Program-made: the position numbers and the translations under genes
From: Pinguiococcus pyrenoidosus
Taxonomy: Eukaryota; Sar; Pinguiophyceae; Pinguiochrysidales; Pinguiochrysidaceae
Assembly: GCA_019677205.1 (NCBI GenBank)
Contig: JAAMXY010000680.1
Location: forward strand, 1-13,344
DNA length: 13,344 bases
Direction: 5' to 3'
Shown here: piece by piece, positions 6,500 through 13,344 of the stretch
Layout: each line of letters begins with the position of its first letter
How positions within the stretch are numbered: the stretch's first letter is position 1
Notes under the pieces: generated by a model
Database searches by the model: none
The model's input: the letters and a program-made list of their open reading frames with translations, nothing else
What the model was told of the DNA's origin: nothing

Positions 6500-7528
6500 A
6501 TGGCGGCGTCGGAGTCAAACGCGGAAGAGAGATGGTTTCTCTCGCAGAAGCCAAAGCGCGATGAGCGCTTTCACGCCGTTCCAACGCGCGACACTGTGGC
6601 GGCGGAGCTAGCGAGACTCCTCGCCGACGTCGAGAAGAAAGAACCCACGTATGCGGCGCTGCTCTTCCCGTCCGAACGGCCTCCGGACGACGAACTCTAT
6701 CTCGGGCGTCTGAGCAACGCTCTGGCGCAAAAAGCGGACAACAATGTGGCGCGGCTGGAGCTCTTCCCTCTCAGTACATCTGCAGAGACGTACAGCACCT
6801 TCAAGGTCACGCGAGACGTGCTCGACGCCGAGGACCTCACTGCCAAGGTGAAGGAGCACGAAGCCGAGCTAGAACGCCAGGCGGCAGCAGCGACCAGGAA
6901 GCGCAACGCGCCCCAGGAGCAGCGAACGCAAGGTCCGGGCAACTCGAGAATGAGCCTCATCATGGGCCGTGGTAGCTCGGGGCAGAGCAAGGCGAGGAAA
7001 GGCGAAGAGCCGGACGAGTCGATGGACAGGGACAAGAAGAAGCGGACAAAGCGGGTCAAGCGAGACCCCGAAAGCGAAGCGCGCGAACGGCTTCAGCGCA
7101 AGAAGATGGCCAAAGAGGTGAGCGAATCCTGCAATCGAAGATGCCAACGTCCAATTGCGAGCTTCTGATCAGTTGTGGCGTTTGGCGATCGGCAGCTGAG
7201 CGGCAAGTTGCGTCCTATCATCGACACGCTGTGGGACATGGACTCGGACCAACTCGGCAATCCGTTTCGCATGGTTATCGACAGGGCCACGATGTGCGCC
7301 GTGGGAGTTCCAGACTACTTTCACTTCGTCACGAAGCCCATGAACCTCTCGTGGATGCGAGACAAGGCTCAGAGGCGCGAGTACACCTACCTCGAAGAGT
7401 TCGAGGATGACCTGGAGTTGATGGTGGAGAATGCGAGGAAATACAACGGCGAGCATCATGCGATCTACAAGTTTGGCCAGGAGATGCTCAGCAAGTACGA
7501 CTCCATGAAGGCAGCGTCGGCCTCATAA
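6500..7528 (+). CDS. Bromodomain protein (2 exons), N-terminal part unrecognised
   Basis: Exon 1 6500-7117 (206 codons) joins exon 2 7196-7528 (110 codons plus stop), giving 316 residues. I place the 78-nt intron at GTGAGC...GGCAG with a CTGAT branch point about 28 nt before the acceptor; a nearer CAG ending at 7172 would put the downstream exon out of frame. Exon 2 is essentially a bromodomain: NPF at the usual WPF-shelf place, GVPDYFHFVTKPMNLSWMRDK in the ZA region, EEFEDDLELMVENARKYN with the acetyl-lysine-binding Asn (N290) after Y289, then AIYKFGQEM. Bromodomains read acetylated histones or factors. The N-terminal ~140 residues (RWFLSQKPK..., LELFPLSTSAETYSTF) match nothing I recognise; residues 145-206 are basic and Lys/Arg-rich (DKKKRTKRVKRD), probably an NLS or nucleic-acid contact. 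The protein is short for a BET or BRD7/9 member, so a chromatin-complex subunit is possible. It converges with the YigZ-like gene, 42 nt between stops. Confidence 0.85.
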
Positions 7529-7570
7529 GAGAGGCCTGCCCTTCACTGCCGTATTGAGTTGCACGGACTG

Positions 7571-8628
7571 TCAAGCTGCGATCTCTTCTACTTGACAAGC
7601 TGCCGACGTTCGTTCCGACAGCTCTTTGGCCAAGCTACGTGCCGCGCTCTGCTGCACCACTACCTTCATGACGGTCTCCTCGGAACCGACCTCCTGCAGA
7701 ATGCGATTGAGTGAGTTGCCCGGCTGAAGTCTCTGCACGTCATCTCCTGCCAGATCTCCCTCGGCCGAGAAGCTTCCGCATCATCGCCCGCGCATCGCAA
7801 GAGCCCACCTGCGAGTCGTTGGGCACCTCTGCGCCTTGGCAGCTGCCGATGATACTCCAAACGGTGCCCGTAACTCGGTGTGGAAATCTCAACTCCAGCA
7901 TTGCCATGGGAGTGAACACCTTGAAACAGCCTTCCTCCTCGGCGAGTCTCAGCACCTCCTGCGCCGCCGATCCATAAGCTTTGACCAGTCCCCCCGTGCC
8001 CAGCTTGGTGCCTGGCATTCCGAGTCGCGTGTCAATCGCATAACCCAGGTCTCGAAGGTGCTGCCAGCCCCGCCAACGTACCTCCGAAGTATCTCGTGAC
8101 CACGACGACGGTGTCGATGGCCCCGGCACTGCGGATTGCATTCACGATCGGTTTCCCAGCTGTGCCCGAAGGCTCCCCATCGTCCGACTGTCGCTCGTCG
8201 ACATCCCTTCCTGCAAGTTCGACGTCGCTGTTGGCTTCAGACGGTGCATTTCGACCCAAAGCTGCAACCCTACCAGGCTGGTAGAGCCTCGCCCCATGGC
8301 ACCAGTGTCGAGCATCTGGGTACCGAGCCTTCTCGGCCTGCAAGACGGCCTCCACTGACGCAATGTCGGTGGCAGGGGCGGCCAGCCCGACGAAGCGGCT
8401 CCCTTTGACCTTCTCGATCTCGAAGCGGACGGGCTGCTGCAGCTGCCGGGGCCCAGCGCAGGACAGGTGCAGGCGGCAGCCGCGCCGTGACAAGCCGGCT
8501 TGGACATGGCCCCTCAACGCCAGCAGAAGCATTGCAATGGTTGCGACACGCATGAAAAATGACGCATTACGGCCGAATGGCCTGGCCCGCTGCAGCGGGG
8601 AGATCCCGTCGAAAACGGCATCTGTCAC
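7571..8628 (-). CDS. YigZ/UPF0029 (IMPACT N-terminal-like) family protein, probably targeted (3 exons)
   Basis: Exon 1 8628-8082, intron 8081-8012 (70 nt, GTACGT...CCAG, phase 1), exon 2 8011-7809, intron 7808-7733 (GTGGGC...GTGCAG; an acceptor 9 nt downstream, giving 7808-7724, is equally in frame), exon 3 to the stop at 7571. About 303 residues. Splice 1 restores RYFGG-TKLGTGGLVKAYG, a hallmark of the family; QSDDGEPSGTAGKPI (147-161) is the other. Exon 3 gives LNRILQEVGSEETVMKVVVQQSAARSLAKEL (written here as its key elements: EVGSEETV, VVVQQS, LAKELSERTS), resembling the C-terminal DUF1949-type domain; without intron 2 the frame instead ends at 7740 with a basic tail. Molecular function of YigZ-type proteins is unsettled; IMPACT relatives regulate Gcn2, but the RWD domain is absent here. 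A second Met (M26, 8553) starts MRVATIAMLLLALRGHVQA, a good signal peptide, followed by a basic Ser-containing stretch, so M26 may be the true start. A ~25-residue insertion precedes SDDGEP. Confidence 0.85.
7733..7808 (-). other. Inferred second intron of the YigZ-like gene
   Basis: The donor after TCG-CAG is GTGGGC (7808-7803); the acceptor is ACGTGCAG (exon resumes at 7732) or CTTCAG (exon resumes at 7723). Both keep frame. Evidence for the intron is that the downstream frame to 7571 carries a YigZ-like C-terminal domain, while the unspliced frame does not. The pyrimidine tract is weak, so the exact acceptor is uncertain. Confidence 0.6.
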
Positions 8629-8872
8629 ACGCTTTGCTGGTGCCGCATCGCGGAATGACCATGCGAGCCACGTTTCCGCCCATGCCTATCGAGAGGTTGC
8701 CGTGTGGCGTGCGGTGCGGAGAGAGGAGCATAGAGGGAACAGACGTTGTGGCAGAGAGCAGGTGCACTTCGATGAGCAATGCGCAGCGGAATGCAGCAAG
8801 GGGACGAGCTTAGCTATCGAAGGCCGTTCGTGTTTGATGAAACCCTGCACGCTCGCAGACTGGACACTCAAT
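8629..8872. promoter_or_regulatory. Spacer between eL33 stop and YigZ-like start
   Basis: The two genes are in tandem on the minus strand, 244 nt apart. The spacer must hold the eL33 3' end and the YigZ-like promoter and 5' UTR. I see no gene, repeat or clear signal in it. Confidence 0.4.
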
Positions 8873-9625
8873 CTAGATCTGCGAAGGGTAGAGCATCACG
8901 CGGACGGGGGCGCCGATGGAAGTGGGCGGCAGGTTTTTGCGGAACTTGCATCGCACTACACCATTTGATCCGTGCGCTCTGCACACCTTGCCCCAGATCA
9001 CGCGGAACTTCGAGCCCTCCTTATTCGGGGTGTGTGCCTAGGGAAGGAGTTGGGGACAATCTCGTCAGCATCAAGACACAAGGCAGTCAAGTCGGAGCCA
9101 ACATCTTCGCAGTCTCCCGTCATCATCTACGACGCTTCTGTCGCGATGCTGCCAGTCCGGCGAACTCCCATCCCCAAAAACATCTCAGTGCTTGAACAAC
9201 GCCCTCCTGCATCTTCGGATTCCTCATTCCATACACCGCGACTCTTCAAAGCTGCACAGCACTGGAGTGTGAAGCCCCTCCGCACTGCACAGGACCGTCT
9301 TCATCTTGTTGCCCCGCTCGCTGTGCAGGCATCGCGAGAGGTTCCAGCCGTTCCTGCATTCTGCCTCCACTTCCAGCGCCTCAAACGGGCCCTCAAGCTG
9401 CGCGTGCTGCGCTCGCCAGGTTCCAAAGTCGTCGAGAGAGTGACCCACCTTGTAGATGTACGCGATGCGCTTCCCCAGGTAGAAGGTGGTCTCCTTCTTC
9501 TCGTCGACTCCCTGAATCTTCACGAGGGACGTGTGGTTGTATTGGTTGCGCTGGCCGCGCTTGTACCCCAGCACCACGCCCTTCACATACAGCCGCACAG
9601 GTTGTGACTCGCCTGTCTTCCCCAT
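8873..9625 (-). CDS. RPL35A: 60S ribosomal protein eL33 (RPL35A), 2 exons
   Basis: Exon 1 9625-9449 (59 codons) and exon 2 9037-8873 (54 codons plus TAG), separated by a 411-nt phase-0 intron (GTGGGT...CCTTCCCTAG, with a CTGAC branch point about 26 nt upstream). The product is 113 residues, close to the 105-113 usual for eL33. Exon 1 reads [30 protein letters not shown] and [12 protein letters not shown]. Exon 2 gives [29 protein letters not shown] and [10 protein letters not shown], the highly conserved end of the family. Exon 2 lacks a start codon and is easy to miss: reading through the donor gives a false 133-residue protein with an unrelated tail. The protein is part of the large ribosomal subunit. 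Confidence 0.95.
9038..9448 (-). other. eL33 intron (411 nt), longest in the window
   Basis: Its 3' end has a textbook branch point CTGAC (9068-9064), pyrimidine-rich tract and TAG. A C-box-like ATGATGA occurs at 9126-9120 on the intron sense strand; see findings for the weak snoRNA possibility. Confidence 0.85.
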
Positions 9626-9833
9626 CCTGTGAATGAAAGTCTGCTGATACTACTTTCGCCCCTCTGTCGTCTTCTTTGCTACAGAGCAAAATGGCGGCAG
9701 AGTAAAAGCAATCAACTGAGGTACCAGTAGCTTCTTTCAAAATTCTCTTTCTTTCGCTCATATACCAAATATATAAGTGGTATCAGGAGAGAAGTCTCGA
9801 TTTCTGATCTGTAGCCAATCAGATGCTTAAATT
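9626..9833 (-). promoter_or_regulatory. Probable eL33 promoter with TATA-like core and inverted repeat
   Basis: This is the AT-rich stretch upstream of eL33 (minus strand). ATATATA (9769-9775) lies about 145 nt before the start codon and is flanked by a perfect inverted repeat, ATACCA (9762-9767) and TGGTAT (9778-9783), with a 10-nt spacer. A TATA-box role is inference from composition and place; the distance leaves room for a 5' UTR of about 110 nt. Confidence 0.35.
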
Positions 9834-10394
9834 TCATTCACGAGAAAAGTCAATATCGAAACATACGACACAATATTGATAATCCTTGTGTGCTGGTATC
9901 CGTTCACGGAACAACCGTTTCGCGTGAGAGTTCTCAGGCGCCACAACGCCTCTCTCCTTCATTTTCCGAATTGATTCCTGGCCTCTTCCATTGGCATTGG
10001 ACTTCTGAGGGTCACCGAGGCCCTGTAGCTCCAACGCAGCTTGAGAAACTTCCTTATCTGGAGAGCTTGGCAGCGGCAGGCCAAAGCGTCGCTGGATCGC
10101 TGTGCACCGCGCCTTGGAACCTGAGGGGTTTCACCATAGATCTCAGCTGTCGTCCACATCGTCGCTGCTCTATTCTCCTGCGGAGACCGGGAGACTAGAC
10201 GGCAGCCCTGGGGACGAGAGGCGGATTCGGCGATCAGCATGGGGAGCAGGCTGCTGCAAGTTGCACCTACGAGCCACATTCTTCCAGCTGAGTTCTGCAA
10301 CGCAACGTCCCAAATCGTCGCCTTCTAGCTTGTCAGGGTTCACCGACGACACGGTCAAATCGAGGAGCCGCAGCAGTCTTTGAGAGATGGCCAT
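9834..10394 (-). CDS. Tentative two-exon gene, product unrecognised
   Basis: Proposed exon 1 10394-10271 (41 codons plus 1 nt), intron 10270-10121 (150 nt, GTAGGT...CCCCTCAG), exon 2 10120-9834, giving 136 residues. The phases fit (C plus GT makes Arg) and CCCCTCAG is the only AG after an in-frame TGA, so the frame dictates the acceptor. The N-terminus looks helical (SQRLLRLLDLTVSSV, then AELSWKNVAR), followed by SKARCTAIQRRFGLPLPSS, ELQGLGDPQ and a Lys/Arg-rich C-terminus ending FDIDFSRE. I recognise no family. Support is open frame, protein-like composition and usable splice sites only. Against it: its ATG overlaps the STPGR gene's ATG on the other strand and no homology is visible. It could be UTR or promoter sequence of its neighbours. 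Confidence 0.35.
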
Positions 10395-10397
10395 CTC
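10384..10397. other. 14-bp perfect palindrome with overlapping start codons on both strands
   Basis: GAGATGGCCATCTC is its own reverse complement. It places the STPGR start codon (10387-10389, plus) and the start of the tentative minus-strand gene (10394-10392) six bases apart, and both products begin MAIS. Confidence 0.9.
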
Positions 10398-12666
10398 GAC
10401 GCTGTCGCAGCGGGATTTCCACCCGAATCAGAAGCATCTGACCCCCTCCGACGTGGGGCCGGGCAGCTATGACATCGTGCCCAAGCGCCTGGTCCGGCGG
10501 GCGTTTGTCGGCTTCTCCAGCACCGCGGAGCGAACAGCAAGCATGGTCCGAAACGGAGACATTCCTGGACCTGGAAGCTATGCAGAAGAAGTGCCCGCCA
10601 CCGACGCCAGGGCCTCGCCAAGGAGGAAACCACGACGAGGACCGACGCCAAGACCACCTCCACCCTCGTCCCCGAAGCGAGGGAACTTTTACTATGACAG
10701 CGCACTGGCCAAGGACCTGTGGGATCCGCTTCTACAAAGGTCCAAGGCGGCCTACAAGGACGCCGCCATGAGCGCCTTCAAGACCAAGACGGCGCGTTTG
10801 GCACCCGTGTTCCCAGGCAGCACTGCCTTTCGCCCTTCCAGTGTCGCCTTCAATCCTGGCCCGGGAGACTACTCGCTGCCAGAGGCCTTTCATTCGAGGA
10901 AGCGATCCTACTCGGCGTCCGATCTCCGGCCGAAGATGGCCGTCCTGCCGCCGCGAAACCCGCCGTCCATTCCGCAGGTGACGCAAAGCTGGGGCTACCC
11001 CGAGTTCGTTCCGGGCAAGGATGTTCAGCCGCTAGAAGGCCCCGTGGAGCGATTCACGGGGGTCGGCGAGGACACCGTCGGACCGGGCCACTATGACGTT
11101 CAAAGCGAGTTGCGGGCGCCGTCCAAGAAGATGGACCGAGATACCGAGGCCCTGTTCTCCAAAGCCCTCGGGCGTGGGGAGCTCTTTGCTCCGTCGAATG
11201 GAATGGCTATTCCTGGGCCGGGCGCCTACTCAACAGACGCGGGCATCACGGCGCCATCGGGTAGAAGTCTGAAGGGCAACGCGGCATTCGCCAGCACCAC
11301 GGCGCGGATGGACCCGGACTTGCTGGGCATACGACAGGGCACGCCCCTGCTGACCGAGCACAGCAACCAGCTCCAGGCGAACCAGGAGGCGTCCATCGAA
11401 GCCATTCGCGAGCTCCTACGCAAGTCGCGACTGACGCCGGGCCCGGGGGCCTACGAGGCGGGTGCCGCCAACAGGAAGAACAAGACCAGCACACTCGTTT
11501 TCAAGAGGGCCAAGAGCGCCATGCGGGAGCAGCAGCAGAACCGAGACTCCATCGAGTCCATCGTCGATGTGCACAATCCTCTACCCGGCTATGTCGTCGT
11601 CCACAAGCCAATCAGAAGAGTTGGCCAGTTCGGAACGACCAGCCAACGGAACTGGGAGACAGCCGACATGAAGACCAAGATGACTGTTGGCCTTGGCCCC
11701 GGCGCATACGAGTCCGAGCCATCTGCGTTCAACTTCCGCAACAAGCCCAAGCTGGTCCCGCGCGAGGTACCGTTCAATTCGTCGGATTCTCGAAGGGTCG
11801 ACGACTTGGTGTCGGATGGCGTGCCGGGTCCCGGCGCCTACGACCTCACTCAGACGGGCACCGCGGAGGCGGTCGTGCGGCGTGTGGTCGGCAGGAACGG
11901 CGTCTTTGGGACGACTCAACGGCGCTTCCCCGCGGAGCAGCCAGAGGTGCCGCCCGAGACCGAGGCGGCGCTGGAGATGTCGTTGATTCCCGCCGGGGAC
12001 GAGTCCACGACCTCCGCGGATCAAAGCAGCCTTCGGGGCAGTCGGCGGAAAGCCCTCGGGGTCCTCCGAGGCGGTGCAACGAGCTTCTCGCGAGTTCAGT
12101 CTCGGAGGGGACTCTTTGTCGGAGCCTCCCGAGCGACGCCGGCGTCTCGACGGGCTTCCAGCGCGAGGCTCATGGTTCCTGTGGAGAAGTACCAGACGCC
12201 CTCGCCGACGAAGTATCGCGTCCCCACGACTTTTGGAACCGGGGACCACCCCACCAAGTCCGGGCGTCGTGGAGAGGCGAAGCCATTTTGGTCCAGTAGT
12301 ACGCGCTTCGGAGCTCGGAGCCTTTTCTCCGGGGAGGCTGTGGAGGACACGCCGGGTCCCGGGGCCTACGAGGACGCCAGAGCCCGGCGGATCCAAAGAG
12401 CGGCTGCGGTGATTCCTCAGGCGGGAAGATTCGACGTCGAAGACAAGAGCGTCGCCGATGCAGTGGGTCCGGGTGCCTACGCCGTGGAAAATCACCTTGT
12501 CAAGAAGAGCTACAACGTGCGCTTTCAGGAGAATGAGAACGTGGTAGAGCGTCGGCTGCGCGCGAGAGCAAGGTCACTTCGTGCCCGATCCGAGGCAGAT
12601 GGCTCTTCGATCGTCGTAGCCGGAGAAAAACAGAACATAGGAGTGGGCGGAGAGGCGCCCACATAG
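10387..12666 (+). CDS. Sperm-tail PG-rich (STPGR/SHIPPO) repeat protein, ciliary
   Basis: Intronless gene of 759 residues. Ten clear STPGR cores are spread through the protein: VGPGSY 23, PGPGSY 60, PGPGDY 157, VGPGHY 231, PGPGAY 276, PGPGAY 351, LGPGAY 436, PGPGAY 480, PGPGAY 656 and VGPGAY 693. Degenerate copies occur at PLPGYVV (399) and PSPTKYRVP (606). Between cores are family-typical tails such as AFVGFSSTAER, GQFGTTSQR, GVFGTTQRR and FWSSSTRFG, in which Phe-Gly/Ser-Ser-x-x-Arg follows each core. STPGR proteins (STPG1/2, ODF3/CIMAP, and others) bind or decorate axonemal or cortical microtubules, and some are inner-junction or lumenal proteins of doublets. Residues 515-600 are a repeat-poor linker. 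The protein is acidic-poor and Arg-rich overall, and longer than human STPG2. Which member it equals cannot be told from sequence. Confidence 0.9.
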   Translation: MAISTLSQRDFHPNQKHLTPSDVGPGSYDIVPKRLVRRAFVGFSSTAERTASMVRNGDIPGPGSYAEEVPATDARASPRRKPRRGPTPRPPPPSSPKRGNFYYDSALAKDLWDPLLQRSKAAYKDAAMSAFKTKTARLAPVFPGSTAFRPSSVAFNPGPGDYSLPEAFHSRKRSYSASDLRPKMAVLPPRNPPSIPQVTQSWGYPEFVPGKDVQPLEGPVERFTGVGEDTVGPGHYDVQSELRAPSKKMDRDTEALFSKALGRGELFAPSNGMAIPGPGAYSTDAGITAPSGRSLKGNAAFASTTARMDPDLLGIRQGTPLLTEHSNQLQANQEASIEAIRELLRKSRLTPGPGAYEAGAANRKNKTSTLVFKRAKSAMREQQQNRDSIESIVDVHNPLPGYVVVHKPIRRVGQFGTTSQRNWETADMKTKMTVGLGPGAYESEPSAFNFRNKPKLVPREVPFNSSDSRRVDDLVSDGVPGPGAYDLTQTGTAEAVVRRVVGRNGVFGTTQRRFPAEQPEVPPETEAALEMSLIPAGDESTTSADQSSLRGSRRKALGVLRGGATSFSRVQSRRGLFVGASRATPASRRASSARLMVPVEKYQTPSPTKYRVPTTFGTGDHPTKSGRRGEAKPFWSSSTRFGARSLFSGEAVEDTPGPGAYEDARARRIQRAAAVIPQAGRFDVEDKSVADAVGPGAYAVENHLVKKSYNVRFQENENVVERRLRARARSLRARSEADGSSIVVAGEKQNIGVGGEAPT

Positions 12667-13344
12667 TCAGTAGAGTAGCCTCCGACTAAGAGCATGACAA
12701 CGCGATACGCACTGGGAGAAGCCCAACGCAACAAATAAGAAACTCTGCAAACCTGCAACCGGATGCCTGCACTATTACACCTTTGCTGCGCATAGATCGA
12801 AGCTCGCCTCGACATTGTCCGCGCAACGCCAAGAAGCCAGAAGTGCCGTAGCGACCATCTTGAAGCAGTTCCAAGTCGTCGTCGTCGTCGTCGTCGTCGT
12901 CGTCTTGGATTTCGTTGGCGTCGGGAAGTCACAAATAGGGATTGGAGAGCCTCCTCCATCACGTCGTGTCTTTCATTTGGAGAGGAGAAGCTCTCTTGAG
13001 GGACGTATCTGAGCGTGTGAAGCCCTTGGACTTCCTCGCGTTCTGCGAACCCCAGGGGTACGCCTCTCGCAATAGCGGGTCGAACCGAATCAGAATCCGA
13101 GGCTCGTGGTCGCCGTCACATTTTCACATTTCCCATTGATTGTAGAAGAGAATCCTTCCCATCGATGGCTTCCAAGAATACGAAAAAAAGCTGTTTCCGA
13201 GGAGCTGTCGATCTTCGACTGGTGCATACGCCCGCATGCTGGCTTCAGCATCGCAGCATATCATTTTCAGCATTTCAGAGCGGAAACTCTCCTATGCTAG
13301 GCAAGGTGGCATACTTAAGCTAGACTACAGAGAAAGTCAGAGAT
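12667..13344. other. Unassigned 3' region, possibly degraded minus-strand coding sequence
   Basis: No gene is supported. Contents: the STPGR 3' flank, a (GTC)10 microsatellite (12875-12904), and minus-strand stretches with protein-like composition in shifting frames. One frame is open from about 13276 to a TGA at 13121 and beyond it to about 12963 (with FDPLLREAYPWG); a second runs from 13118 through AEREEVQGLHTLRYVPQ and MEEALQSLFVTSR; a third contains poly-Asp from the microsatellite followed by LELLQDGRYGTSGFLALRGQ. None matches a family I know, and I cannot join them with credible splice sites. Confidence 0.3.
12875..12904 (+). repeat. (GTC)10 trinucleotide microsatellite
   Basis: Ten perfect GTC units. 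On the minus strand they are GAC units that would encode poly-Asp, poly-Arg or poly-Thr depending on frame, so long open frames through this point are uninformative. Confidence 0.95.

Noticed and set aside
7118-7172. Shorter 55-nt intron in the bromodomain gene using the first CAG
   Set aside because: It puts exon 2 out of frame with an immediate stop and leaves only about 3 nt between branch point and acceptor; the CAG ending at 7195 keeps frame.
9224-9448. Unspliced eL33 of 133 residues
   Set aside because: The tail after YIYK is unrelated to eL33, whereas the exon at 9037-8873 supplies the exact conserved ending.
13040-13100. Possible tRNA T-arm (GGTCGAACC-like)
   Set aside because: No matching acceptor stem, anticodon arm or D arm could be folded around it; no tRNA or rRNA was found elsewhere in the window.

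Overview
The window is nuclear DNA from a gene-dense unicellular eukaryote. Evidence for this is eukaryote-only proteins (a spliceosomal CCCH/RING factor, the U3 snoRNP protein Mpp10, ribosomal protein eL33, a bromodomain protein, an ER thioredoxin) and short GT-AG introns (about 70-410 nt, zero to two per gene), several with CTGAT/CTGAC-like branch points. A protein with sperm-tail PG-rich (STPGR/SHIPPO) repeats implies a flagellated lineage. A YigZ-like protein whose N-terminus reads as a signal peptide followed by a basic stretch would fit an alga with a complex plastid, but that is inference. I cannot name the species.

Layout: (+) CWC24/RNF113-like gene 558-1409; (-) CNNM/DUF21 membrane protein 1635-2948; (+) MPP10 3693-5138; (-) three-exon TMX-like ER thioredoxin 5198-6127; (+) two-exon bromodomain protein 6500-7528; (-) three-exon YigZ/UPF0029 protein 7571-8628; (-) two-exon eL33 8873-9625, whose second exon lacks its own start codon; (-) a tentative unrecognised two-exon gene 9834-10394; (+) intronless STPGR-repeat protein 10387-12666. 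The last 680 bp hold no gene I can assign, although parts look like degraded or unresolved minus-strand coding sequence.

Genes largely alternate in strand. Convergent stop codons are only 42, 59 and 225 nt apart, so 3' ends must nearly touch or overlap. Divergent pairs share promoter regions of about 370-740 bp. There is no operon logic: this is a housekeeping neighbourhood covering splicing, ribosome biogenesis (Mpp10 and eL33), ER redox folding, divalent-cation transport, chromatin reading and the cilium.

The points most worth a second look are: degenerate 7-nt and 8-nt tandem arrays in the 5' flanks of the CWC24 and MPP10 genes; an Mpp10 that stops about 100 residues before the family's usual C-terminus, with no room for the rest; a 14-bp perfect palindrome carrying overlapping start codons on both strands, each opening with the residues MAIS; and the tentative minus-strand gene that begins there.
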